NCBI GenBank assembly: GCA_017883285.1
Contig: JADGNV010000040.1
Span: 1-35,205, forward strand
DNA from: Candidatus Aminicenantota bacterium
Lineage (GTDB): Bacteria > Acidobacteriota > Aminicenantia > Aminicenantales > UBA4085
Length of the DNA: 35,205 nucleotides
Direction: 5' to 3'
In this document: piece by piece, positions 24,533-31,922 of the stretch
Numbering within the stretch: position 1 is the stretch's first letter
Layout of the letters: the number at the start of each line of letters is the position of its first letter
Position numbers and translations under genes: made by a program
Notes under the pieces: generated by a model
Seen by the model: only the letters and a program-made list of their open reading frames with translations
The model's database searches: none
Told to the model about the DNA's origin: nothing

Positions 24533-26779
24533 ATGAGAAGAGGAATGATTTCGGCGGCACTCGTCCTCGTCCTGTTCGGCGCGCTGGTCCCGGCTAGCGC
24601 GGGGGGACCGACCCCGGCTAAGGCGGGGGAGCCGGCCCCGGCTAAGGCGGGGGGGCTGGCCAAAACGCCGGCCCTGCCGGGCCCTGCCGCTTCCGACGAG
24701 GGCATGTATCCCCTCAGCGAGCTCAAGAAGCTCGACCTCCGTTCGAAGGGCCTGGCCATCGACCCCGAGGACATCTTCGCCCCGGACCGGCCGAGCCTCA
24801 TTTTCGCCATCGTCAGCGTCGGCGCGACGGGCTCGTTCGTTTCGGGCGACGGCCTATTCGTGACCAACCACCACGTGGCCTTCGGCGCCGTCCAGGCGGC
24901 GAGCACCACCCAGCACGACTACCTGACGAACGGCTTCCTGGCCCGGACGCGGGGCGAGGAGATCCAGGCCAAGGGAATGACCGCCCGGATTACGGAGACT
25001 TTCCAGGACGTGTCCAGGGAGGTCCTGAGCGCGGTCACTCCCAACCTCGCGCTCGCGGACCGGACGAAGGCCATCGAGAAGCGGATGAAGGAGATCGTGG
25101 CCGACGCAGAGAAGAAGAACCCCGGCAAGCGGGCCGAGGTCTCGGAGATGTTCATCGGCAAGACCTATGTCCTCTTCCTCTACACGTATCTCAAGGACAT
25201 CCGGATCGTCTACGTCCCGCCCCGCTCGATCGGCGAGTTCGGCGGCGAAACCGACAATTGGATGTGGCCGCGGCACACCGGCGATTTCTCCTTCCTCCGG
25301 GCCTACGTCGGGCCGGACGGGTCGCCGGCCGACTTCGGGCCGAAGAACGTGCCCTTCAAGCCCAAGCGGTTCCTCAAGGTCAACCCGGCGGGCGTGAAGG
25401 AAGGCGATTTCATGTTCCTCCTCGGCTATCCCGGCCGCACCTTCCGCCATTACACGGCGAGCTATCTGGCATATGAAGAAAGCCTGCGGATGCCGTATGT
25501 CGCTGAGTGGTATGGCTGGCAGATCGCCCTCATGGAGAAGATGGGGGAGAAGGACGCCGGCGTCGCCCTGGCCCTGGCCTCGCGGATCAAGGGCCTGGCC
25601 AACGCCATGAAGAACTATCAAGGCAAGCTCAAGGGCATGAAGAAGATCGGCATCGTCGACAGGAAGAAGGCCGAGGAGAGGGACCTCCAGAAATACATCG
25701 AGGCCGACGCGAAGCGCCGGGCCGCCTTCGGCGACGTGCTGGCCGGCATCGACAAGGTCTACGCCGAGAATCGCGTCCGGGCCGAATACGAGATGGTCCT
25801 GGAATACCTGCGGTCGAGCGTCAACCTCTTCAATTTCGGCTGGACCGCCTTCGAGGCCGCGGCCGAGCTCAAGAAGCCCGATCTCGAGCGCGACGCGGCC
25901 TACATGGACCGCAACTGGGCCCAGACGAAACAGCGGCTGCAGCTTGCCCAGCGCAACTACCACGAGCCGACTGACAAGGCCATCTTCAAGGAGCTCCTGC
26001 TGCGCGCCCTGCGCCTGAAGGGGAGCTTCCGGATCAAGGCCGTCGACGACCTCTTCAAGGCCGATGCTTCCGAAAATGCGGTCGACGCCTATATCGCGAA
26101 AGCCTATGCCGCCTCCAAGCTCGCGACCGAGCCGGCGCTCACCGATCTCCTCAAAAAAACGCCGGACGAGATCCGGTCGGCGAAGGACCCGTTCGTCGAG
26201 CTGGCGGCGGCCCTCTATCCCGCCTACCAGGAGCTCAAAGAGGCTCAGAAAGCGCGGAAAGGCGCCCTCGACACCCTCTTCGCCCGGCTGAGCGACGCGA
26301 AGGAGGCCTTCCTCGGCAAGAATTTCATCCCCGACGCCAACGGCACCCTCCGCCTGACCTACGGCCGGATCAAAGGCTACTCGCCGGCGGACGCGGTCTA
26401 TTACAAGCCGTTCACGACCCTGGCCGGCGTCCTGGACAAGACCACGGGACAGCCCCCGTTCAACACGCCGTCGAAGCTCTTCGACCTCTACAAAGCCAGG
26501 GACTTCGGCCGCTTCGCCCATCCCGACCTCAAGGACGTTCCGGTCTGCATGCTCTACGACGCCGATACGACGGGGGGCAATTCCGGGAGCCCGGTCCTCA
26601 ACGCCCAGGGCGAGCTCGTCGGAGTCAACTTCGACCGGACTTATGACGCCACGATCAACGATTACGCCTGGAGCGAGGACTACAGCCGTTCGATCGCGGT
26701 CGACATCCGCTACGTCCTATGGGTGACGCAGAAATTCGGCGGGGCGGGCTTCCTGCTCGAGGAGATGGGGATCCGGTAA
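24533..26779 (+). CDS. S46-family dipeptidyl-peptidase (DPP7/DPP11 type)
   Basis: 748 residues; GAGGAGGT precedes ATG 24533. Signal peptide MRRGMISAALVLVLFGALVPASA, then three octapeptide repeats (PASAGGPT, PAKAGEPA, PAKAGGLA). The chymotrypsin-fold triad is visible: His pair 113/114 in FVTNHHVAFGAVQ, Asp251 in RHTGDFSFLRAYVG, Ser684 in TGGNSGSPVLNAQGELVG. The family motif GGETDNWMWPRHTGDF and the helical cap (about 300-560) are present. S46 enzymes remove dipeptides from the N-terminus of peptides in the periplasm of asaccharolytic, amino-acid-fermenting bacteria. The S1-specificity residue near the C-terminus (Gly in DPP7, Arg in DPP11) cannot be assigned without alignment. Divergent from the ABC transporter across a 183-bp A/T-rich region. 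Confidence 0.94.
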   Translation: MRRGMISAALVLVLFGALVPASAGGPTPAKAGEPAPAKAGGLAKTPALPGPAASDEGMYPLSELKKLDLRSKGLAIDPEDIFAPDRPSLIFAIVSVGATGSFVSGDGLFVTNHHVAFGAVQAASTTQHDYLTNGFLARTRGEEIQAKGMTARITETFQDVSREVLSAVTPNLALADRTKAIEKRMKEIVADAEKKNPGKRAEVSEMFIGKTYVLFLYTYLKDIRIVYVPPRSIGEFGGETDNWMWPRHTGDFSFLRAYVGPDGSPADFGPKNVPFKPKRFLKVNPAGVKEGDFMFLLGYPGRTFRHYTASYLAYEESLRMPYVAEWYGWQIALMEKMGEKDAGVALALASRIKGLANAMKNYQGKLKGMKKIGIVDRKKAEERDLQKYIEADAKRRAAFGDVLAGIDKVYAENRVRAEYEMVLEYLRSSVNLFNFGWTAFEAAAELKKPDLERDAAYMDRNWAQTKQRLQLAQRNYHEPTDKAIFKELLLRALRLKGSFRIKAVDDLFKADASENAVDAYIAKAYAASKLATEPALTDLLKKTPDEIRSAKDPFVELAAALYPAYQELKEAQKARKGALDTLFARLSDAKEAFLGKNFIPDANGTLRLTYGRIKGYSPADAVYYKPFTTLAGVLDKTTGQPPFNTPSKLFDLYKARDFGRFAHPDLKDVPVCMLYDADTTGGNSGSPVLNAQGELVGVNFDRTYDATINDYAWSEDYSRSIAVDIRYVLWVTQKFGGAGFLLEEMGIR
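24588..24659 (+). repeat. Three 24-bp tandem repeats in the S46 gene
   Basis: Copies 24588-24611, 24612-24635 and 24636-24659 share the core CCCGGCTAAGGCGGGGG; copies 2 and 3 differ at two bases, copy 1 at more. They encode the octapeptide PAKAGxxA directly after the signal peptide. Each unit can itself fold as a CCCCG/CGGGG hairpin. Confidence 0.75.
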
Positions 26780-26803
26780 ATCTAGCCCGTTTCTTGAGTC
26801 TTT

Positions 26804-26821
26804 TCTCCCGCCATGGCGGGA
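26804..26821. other. Perfect CTCCCGCC-AT-GGCGGGAG palindrome
   Basis: An 8-bp stem with a 2-nt centre 25 bases after the S46 stop, overlapping the first codons of the transposase remnant. No T-run follows, so it is not a clear terminator. Confidence 0.4.
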
Positions 26822-27315
26822 GTCTATCGTCCTCGACGCCTTGACCGGACCGTTCTCTATCGCGTGCTTTTCCATCATTTTGAGCGGTTTGTCGCGGAAT
26901 ACGAGCGTTTCGAGAAGGCCTACGGCTACTTCCGGCCGATCATCAAGGACGTCGTCGAGAAGTACCTCGACTGCGGAAATCCCCGCTGTGGGTTCGCCCG
27001 GATCCGCAGCCGAACGGGTGGGGAAGTACATGATCAGGGCGGTATTGTCGTTGGAGAGGCTCGCGTTATTAGAGCCCGAGGGCAAGGTCGGTTACCGCTA
27101 TGGCCACGCGCGGCCAGCAGCCCGTCCCCGCCAAGGGCTGGGCGGCCCTAATTCGGAAGCCTCATATAGGACTGCGAAGCGCTGCCATGATCCGGAAAGT
27201 CTACGAGGTCGACCCGATGATCTGCCCCAAGTGCGGGGGCACGATGAAGGTCGTGGCCTTCATCACGGAATATGCAGCCGTGGACCGGATCATCGACCAC
27301 CTCAAACTGACGTGA
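26813..27315 (+). pseudogene. IS91-family transposase remnant in three frames
   Basis: Three fragments typical of IS91-like HUH transposases occur in the right order but in three reading frames. First, 26813-about 27005: YRPRRLDRTVLYRVLFHHFE, EKAYGYFRPIIKDVVEKYLD, CGNPRCGFARIR, the N-terminal part with the start of the zinc-binding region. Second, about 27009-27110 in the next frame: GKYMIRAVLSLERLALLEPE, GKVGYRYGHA, a piece from well past the catalytic domain. Third, about 27140-27315: AMIRKVYEVDPMICPKCGGT and AVDRIIDHLKLT, the C-terminal Cys2 region. The catalytic Tyr region is missing, so at least two deletions have occurred and the element cannot transpose. A short partial duplication (ALIRK...AMIRK) marks the last junction. 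Confidence 0.8.
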
Positions 27316-27349
27316 AAGGATTACCTTCTATATGCGAGGGGAAGTGTTG

Positions 27350-27586
27350 ATGCCGATCTTTTTAGGAAGGAATGTCGCGAAGAGCGATAAAGCAAATTCT
27401 TATCCCCAGGAGACCGGGCCCGACACATGGTTCCTTGTGAAGGATTCTTGGAAGACCGCCTACCAGGGCCCGGTCAAGGGATATTTCTTCTATCGGGAAG
27501 ACTACCTGAAGCTCAAGGTCCTGATGATCATGACCCACAAGGACGCCGTCGCGGACCTGCTCGCCAAGTTTCCGCCGGCGAGCTGA
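27350..27586 (+). CDS. Small hypothetical protein
   Basis: 78 residues from ATG 27350, with GAGGGGA seven bases before it. The sequence (MPIFLGRNVAKSDKANSYPQ... TWFLVKDSWKTAYQGPVKGY, LKLKVLMIMTHKDAVADLLA) has no motif I recognise, no signal peptide and no Cys. Mixed helix/strand with aromatic residues suggests a small folded domain or a C-terminal piece of a larger protein brought in with the mobile DNA. It follows the IS91 remnant by 34 bases and converges with the potassium-channel gene. Coding is plausible but unproven. Confidence 0.5.
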   Translation: MPIFLGRNVAKSDKANSYPQETGPDTWFLVKDSWKTAYQGPVKGYFFYREDYLKLKVLMIMTHKDAVADLLAKFPPAS

Positions 27587-27615
27587 CCGCGGGCCCGGTC
27601 GCCTCAGTCATGACC

Positions 27616-28527
27616 TTATTCTTTCTTATTTGCCCCGGGGCGATTTGTTAGCTCCAGTATCCAGCCGGGTTTCTCCGGGAAGATTGTATGAGAGAATGCA
27701 ATGACTAGAACGATTAGATATAAAATGCCCAGAACTATTTCATATGCAAATAGCATCCTTGGAAAAACCTGAGTAGTGCCAAGGTCACCATATCCCGTTG
27801 TTGAAGCTGTGATAATGCTGAAATATAACATATGAAGCCAATTGATAAGAGGATGCGCAGAAAGCGATAAGTTTGCAAAGTATCCCGGATAAATGAAGAA
27901 TAAAGCAGAATATATACCCGCGAATCCTAAGATTAGAGCCGCGAAGTTGCGGCCCAAAACTCTAAAAAAGTTTTCCAAGATAATCCGAATTGATAATCGA
28001 TATATAGGAATTCCGCTTTTCTCGCGGCTGGAAAAGACGCTTAGATGGAAATTGTTAATAAAACCCATTTTGAGATTGTTAAACAATAACGCCAGTGCTT
28101 GGACAGAGAGTCCAATTATTAGGACATAAATCACCACGTATTTATAAAAAAAGAACGCTGGCATCCTGAAATGTTGTGAAAAAGGGATTGATAACGAAAG
28201 CAGACATACAAGGATTGACCCTCTGTATAAACGTTTTTTCAGGAAAGAAAAGAATCTTATGAGCAAGTGCGCCGCTCTTCTATCACTTTCCTTTTTTGTT
28301 AAATACTTTAAGAGCAAATAGTCTCCGCGTTTATATTTAGCAGTTGCCGCGTTCCAGGTTTCTCTCCAATCTTCGATATACCTAAGGTCTGGCAATCTGA
28401 GCATGATCTCGTCGGCGAAAATACTCCCCCATCGTATATCCCATACGATATCGAGGCCTATTTCAATCGTCTTAAATAAATAAAGGGCGACGATGATTGT
28501 CATACCCGAAAGAAATAGCCAACGCAC
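27616..28527 (-). CDS. Potassium-channel-like membrane protein (TTGYGD pore)
   Basis: 303 residues from GTG 28527, or 295 from ATG 28503; neither has a good Shine-Dalgarno. Membrane segments: residues about 5-25, 96-115 (LYRGSILVCLLSLSIPF), 125-145 (YVVIYVLIIGLSVQALALLF), 188-210 (FAALILGFAGIYSALFFIYP), and the last after the pore (IVLGILYLIVLVIAFSHTIF). The pore helix and filter read SIITASTTGYGDLG, with TTGYGD at 243-248, as in the Ion_trans_2 potassium-channel family (usual filter TVGYGD, here Thr for Val). The extra N-terminal segments make this longer than a simple two-helix channel, and there is no RCK/TrkA-N domain. It lies in AT-rich DNA unlike the genes to its left and was probably acquired by transfer. 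Confidence 0.82.
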   Translation of the reverse strand: MRWLFLSGMTIIVALYLFKTIEIGLDIVWDIRWGSIFADEIMLRLPDLRYIEDWRETWNAATAKYKRGDYLLLKYLTKKESDRRAAHLLIRFFSFLKKRLYRGSILVCLLSLSIPFSQHFRMPAFFFYKYVVIYVLIIGLSVQALALLFNNLKMGFINNFHLSVFSSREKSGIPIYRLSIRIILENFFRVLGRNFAALILGFAGIYSALFFIYPGYFANLSLSAHPLINWLHMLYFSIITASTTGYGDLGTTQVFPRMLFAYEIVLGILYLIVLVIAFSHTIFPEKPGWILELTNRPGANKKE

Positions 28528-28769
28528 TTAATTAGTCCCACGTCCAGTATTAATTCAGTTACTCTTTCTTCGGCCGAATCAACTAATGTTAGCATGTATG
28601 AAAGCGCTGCGTCAATCTAACGTTTTTTCTTTCTCACCTCCTCTAACTAAAAGGCTTGGGTATCGCCCGAAGCTCTTAGCCCGTTTCTTCAGATGCATGT
28701 ATGCGCCATCTTGGTGGCATGAGCATCTCTCCCGGCGAGTGTCGCATCCAATTTACGAGACTTTTAGTC
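28528..28769. other. Non-coding stretch between channel gene and IS110 remnant
   Basis: No convincing gene on either strand. It contains a short hairpin GAGACTTTTAGTCTC (28758-28772) and T-rich tracts. Nothing else recognisable. Confidence 0.4.
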
Positions 28770-29104
28770 TCATGTGAACTGTCGCGCTTGCTCGCCGGTG
28801 GACGATACAGGCCTTTTTGTGTTTCTTTCTCTATAAGGTTCTCCTCTTTTCATAACCCAGTAGGTCGCTTCTGCAAGATGTCGGGCCACCGCTACGATGG
28901 CTTTGGCATGACCTTTTTTTCCCGAAGCCTCATATAAATGCCGACAGCGGGGCGGCCGGTCCAACACTTATGGAAGAGGACGATCGTGTTTGCCGCTTCG
29001 ACATAAGCCCACTTGAGATAGCGATTCACATCTGGACGTACGCAACCGAGAATAATCTTGCCCTCGCTCGCCTTTACGCGCCGCCGATTCTGGAGTGGAG
29101 TCAT
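28770..29104 (-). pseudogene. IS110-family transposase 3' remnant with a homopolymer frameshift
   Basis: Two frames on the minus strand join into the C-terminal end of an IS110/IS116/IS902 transposase. The upstream frame reads RRVKASEGKIILGCVRPDVN and RYLKWAYVEAANTIV..., ending in RLREKK; the downstream frame continues with KKGHAKAIVAVARHLAEATY and WVMKRGEPYRE. The switch occurs at a run of seven A (plus-strand T 28914-28920), so a single-base indel separates them. The N-terminal DEDD catalytic part is missing altogether. The region 29105-29324 upstream shows no more recognisable transposase. Confidence 0.78.
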
Positions 29105-29324
29105 TGTTCAGTGGCACTTGTAACCTTAGATTATTTTTTACGATTTTTACATCCCGCAAACCCACCATCCCGCGGGAGTGAAAGTCCGACCTTCTATGGG
29201 GTGGATATGGAGGTTTGTGTATCTGCGCCTTCACAGACCACGCCGGAAGAATCAATCAAAAGAACCCACTCATCAATAACTTCTCTTGACTCAAGCATGA
29301 TCGTTAGTCCCTGCCGTAAATATC

Positions 29325-29501
29325 TCAATACTGACCCTCTCCCCATTCTTTGGACAGTTGAGAGGCATTCTGAAGGTGGATTGAGAGCCTGCCTCTTTTG
29401 ACCATTTTATCCATTTCGAAGGCTGAAAGCCATTTTACCTTGAACCCGGAAAAAACGGCCTCGGCATTTGCCCTAGGAACGACGATCTCATCTCGGTCCA
29501 T
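29325..29501 (-). other. Unassigned 58-residue open frame, possibly a broken gene
   Basis: ATG 29501 opens MDRDEIVVPRANAEAVFSGF, continues KVKWLSAFEMDKMVKRGRLS and IHLQNASQLSKEWGEGQY and stops at 29325. The next frame continues with a protein-like run RYLRQGLTIMLESREVIDEW, VLLIDSSGVVCEGA before its own stop near 29205. The two may be one frameshifted gene of unknown family. It lies between the IS110 and IS3-type remnants. Confidence 0.3.
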
Positions 29502-29502
29502 G

Positions 29503-29784
29503 TCAAACTACGGCCTCCGAAGCCGGCGCCAACGCCGCCCGCGTTCCAAAATAGACTTCGTGCGGCGTCCAGTAACCCAGCGTCTCGTGCGGTCGCTCGG
29601 TGTTATAAAACTCGAAATAGTCGGAAAGATGTATCCTCGCCGTCGGGACCGTCTGGTAGTCGTGAAGATAAACCTCCTCGTACTTGACCGAGCGCCAAAG
29701 CCGTTCGACGAAAATGTTGTCGTACACCCGGCCGCGTCCGTCCATGCTCACCTGGATCCCTTCGTTTTCCAGAAGACCCGTTTT
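29503..29784 (-). pseudogene. IS3-family transposase C-terminal fragment
   Basis: About 93 residues from the end of an OrfB integrase: LLENEGIQVSMDGRGRVYDN, IFVERLWRSVKYEEVYLHDY, HLSDYFEFYNTERPHETLGY, TPHEVYFG. This includes the third catalytic acidic residue (Glu in IFVERLW) but lacks the two preceding Asp motifs and the rest of the protein. It belongs to a different IS3 subgroup from the complete element at 30.7 kb (ending GYWTPHEVYFG rather than GNVSPEEYAAL). The 20 codons upstream of 29784 in the same frame are not transposase-like. Confidence 0.8.
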
Positions 29785-29833
29785 GGAAAGGCAAAGGGAT
29801 AAAATGGCACTCACAGCGGGCTCAACGTCCACC

Positions 29834-30481
29834 TTATTCAAGCCCTCCCGTTGTCCAAACTATGGGGTCCACCCCAGAATACTGAACGACTGGTTCAAAA
29901 GATACGATTGAAGCATATTTCATGAAGGCAATAATAACTTTCATTACTTCAGCGGCTTTATCAATACAAATATCCAAATCGGAAATCGTCGGCAGATCTT
30001 CAGAAGGACTTCTTGCCTCGTGTGCGATCCTTTCATCTATATAGGTCTTAAGCCTTTCCCAATTTACAGAAAACGAATCGATTCGTATTTTAAGTGTTTG
30101 AAGATCTAGTCCTTCAGCATGATTTGAGCCAGCTAGCGAAGCAAAACATTTCTCAGCTAAATCTTGGCTTGAGCCGTCAGCAATGAAACGAGATATATAA
30201 CTTGTTTTTGTTAATAGGTGGCTATTAGCTTGCAGGGCGTCTAGTAATTTATATATCGAGATAGTGCCGCTCGTTTTATCAAGAAGTCTTCTCAGAGACA
30301 TCGCTGCGCTATAAAGATAATTATCCGCAATCCAAGTAAGAAAATGATTGCCTGTATTTAAACGCGGATTCGTATTTATAAATTCCAGATATTCTCGATA
30401 GGATGCTCTGCTCGAAAAAAGTATAGTTAATGAGTTTTCAATTCTTTCGATCATTTCAAAGCATTCTCTTTCAGTAGGCAT
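29834..30481 (-). CDS. AbiU2/HEPN-like hypothetical protein with an IS-derived C-terminus
   Basis: 215 residues from ATG 30481, preceded by GGGAG at 7-base spacing and by a -10 TATAAT. All-helical: FEMIERIENSLTILFSSRAS, NHFLTWIADNYLYSAAMSLR, RLLDKTSGTISIYKLLDALQ, and LKTYIDERIAHEARSP near 145-160. The overall pattern (Trp-Ile...Tyr...Arg-Arg...Asp followed by a late R..AH element) resembles the AbiU2 HEPN-type proteins of abortive-infection systems, which are presumed RNases; this is inference from pattern only. The last 13-14 residues (VDPIVWTTGGLE) are encoded by the terminal inverted repeat of the adjacent IS3-type remnant, so the original C-terminus may be lost. Codon use is AT-rich. Confidence 0.65.
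   Translation of the reverse strand: MPTERECFEMIERIENSLTILFSSRASYREYLEFINTNPRLNTGNHFLTWIADNYLYSAAMSLRRLLDKTSGTISIYKLLDALQANSHLLTKTSYISRFIADGSSQDLAEKCFASLAGSNHAEGLDLQTLKIRIDSFSVNWERLKTYIDERIAHEARSPSEDLPTISDLDICIDKAAEVMKVIIAFMKYASIVSFEPVVQYSGVDPIVWTTGGLE
29851..29876 (-). mobile_element. Solo IS3-type terminal inverted repeat
   Basis: On the minus strand TGGGGTGGACCCCATAGTTT followed by GGACAA looks like the end of an IS3-family element. It lies inside the 3' end of the AbiU2-like gene and next to the IS3 transposase fragment, so it marks the old insertion boundary. Confidence 0.55.
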
Positions 30482-30509
30482 CGGTACACTCCCATAGAAC
30501 GATCTTCAT

Positions 30510-30537
30510 ATTATACAAAATAATCATCAAGCTCAAA
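30510..30537 (-). promoter_or_regulatory. Promoter of the AbiU2-like gene
   Basis: A perfect -10 TATAAT (30515-30510, minus strand) with TTTGAG or TTGAGC upstream at 15-16 bases spacing. The expected start gives a leader of about 20 bases holding the GGGAG site. Confidence 0.5.
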
Positions 30538-30765
30538 AAGTGCGCTCCGCTTTGAAAGAGATAACAAGACGGGCAAATAGCCGGGTTTGGAAGCTGGTTA
30601 TAAAAACGACTTGTTTTATATAAAGGAAATAATATATGTAATAACTAAAACAGAAATCCAAAGCATGGCAATAAATAGGGTGGCTATTGATCTGCTCCCC
30701 GGATCTTGGTCCGGATCGGATGCTAGATTTTCATGTTAGAATCGGCATCCGGGAAGGAGCGAAGG

Positions 30766-31032
30766 ATGAAGAAAAGTCGGTTCACGGAGGTTCAGATCGC
30801 CTTTGCCTTGCGGCAGGCGGAAAGCGGGACCCCGGTGGCGGAGATCATCCGGAAACTGGGGATCGCCGAGCAGACTTTCTACCGCTGGAAAAAAAGGTTC
30901 GCGGGGATGGGGGTCGCGGAGCTCAGGCGTTTGAGGCAGCTCGAGGATGAAAATCGGCGGTTGAAACGTCTGGTGGCGGACCTGACGCTCGACAAGCAGA
31001 TGCTCCAGGATGTGCTCTCAAAAAAGTTCTGA
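30766..31032 (+). CDS. IS3-family transposase OrfA
   Basis: 88 residues from ATG 30766 with GGAAGGAG upstream. The HTH_Tnp_1 helix-turn-helix (KKSRFTEVQIAFALRQAESG, TPVAEIIRKLGIAEQTFYRW) is followed by a leucine-zipper-like helix (RRLRQLEDENRRLKRLVADL). It binds the IS ends and, by itself, limits transposition. It ends in KKF after A_AAA_AAG, the slippery heptamer for making the OrfAB fusion. Confidence 0.93.
   Translation: MKKSRFTEVQIAFALRQAESGTPVAEIIRKLGIAEQTFYRWKKRFAGMGVAELRRLRQLEDENRRLKRLVADLTLDKQMLQDVLSKKF
31020..31026 (+). promoter_or_regulatory. Programmed -1 frameshift site (A_AAA_AAG)
   Basis: The heptamer A AAA AAG (31020-31026) is exactly in register with the orfA codons AAA (31021-31023) and AAG (31024-31026), five bases before the orfA stop (31030-31032 TGA). 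A slip of -1 enters the orfB frame at GTT CTG AAG (V L K P A V E R D), giving the fused OrfAB transposase. Confidence 0.85.
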
Positions 31033-31040
31033 AGCCCGCC

Positions 31041-31919
31041 GTGGAGAGGGACCTCGTGGAGGAGCTGAAGATGGCCTACAAGGTCTCGGAACGGCGGGCC
31101 TGTTCGACGCTGGTCTTTGCCCGCTCCGTGGTGCGATATGAGAGCTTGGCGGATCCTCAGACGGCGCTCAGGATGCGCCTTCGGGAGCTGGCGATGGCGC
31201 GGGTGGGCTACGGCTACAGGCGTCTTCATATCCTCCTCTGGCGAGAGGGCTGGAGGGTGAATCACAAGCGCGTTTATCGTTTATATCGCGATGAAGGGCT
31301 GGGCATGCGGAAAAGGACCCCCAGGCGGCGCAGGGCCTGTTTAAAACGCGATCTGAGGCCGCTGGCGGCTGAGAAAAACGAATGCTGGAGCATGGATTTT
31401 ATGTCGGACCAGCTTTTCGACGGCAGGCGAATCCGGTTTTTAACGTTAGTGGATAACCATACCCGTGAGAGCCTAGCCATCAATGTGGCTCCTCGGATCC
31501 GAGGCATGGAGGTCGCCGAGGTTCTCGAAAGAGTCTCCAAGGAGCATGGAAAGCCTCAAAGGATCCAAGTTGATAATGGCCCTGAGTTCATCTCGAAGGA
31601 TGTCGATCTGTGGGCCTACTGGAATCACGTGAAGCTCGACTTCAGCCGTCCCGGCAAGCCCACGGACAACGCTTATATCGAGTCCTTCAATGCCAGGTTC
31701 CGGCTGGAGTGTTTAAATGAGCACTGGTTCATGAGCTTGGAGGACGCCCGGGAAAAAACTGAGGAATGGAGGCGGGATTACAACCAGAACCGTCCGCACA
31801 GCTCTCTGGGAAACGTGTCGCCGGAGGAATACGCGGCATTGAATGGAGCCGCCGAAGCCGGCAAAATACGGCCCGAGAAGGCTAACAATAATGACTCACG
31901 AAATATTTTTCTAACCTAA
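31041..31919 (+). CDS. IS3-family transposase OrfB (DDE integrase)
   Basis: 292 residues if counted from GTG 31041, but probably made as the OrfAB fusion from 31026 by -1 frameshifting, as there is no Shine-Dalgarno of its own. The N-terminal HTH_21 part is SERRACSTLVFARSVVRYES and GYRRLHILLWREGWRVNHKR. The rve core has all three acidic residues: Asp in CWSMDFMSD, Asp in IQVDNGPEF, Glu in DNAYIESFNARFR; the end WRRDYNQNRPHSSLGNVSPE is typical of the family. It is uninterrupted and looks functional. Confidence 0.93.
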   Translation: MERDLVEELKMAYKVSERRACSTLVFARSVVRYESLADPQTALRMRLRELAMARVGYGYRRLHILLWREGWRVNHKRVYRLYRDEGLGMRKRTPRRRRACLKRDLRPLAAEKNECWSMDFMSDQLFDGRRIRFLTLVDNHTRESLAINVAPRIRGMEVAEVLERVSKEHGKPQRIQVDNGPEFISKDVDLWAYWNHVKLDFSRPGKPTDNAYIESFNARFRLECLNEHWFMSLEDAREKTEEWRRDYNQNRPHSSLGNVSPEEYAALNGAAEAGKIRPEKANNNDSRNIFLT

Positions 31920-31922
31920 AAA

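Noticed and set aside
24854-26521. 555-codon minus-strand open frame
   Set aside because: Antisense to the S46 peptidase whose catalytic motifs are intact; shadow frame.
28600-28700. TCTAAC and GTT-like motifs suggestive of an integron attC site
   Set aside because: No complete pair of R/L boxes with the required symmetry, no integrase and no cassette array.
28970-29401. 143-codon plus-strand open frame
   Set aside because: Overlaps the IS110 remnant and the unknown minus-strand frames; composition is not protein-like and there is no RBS.
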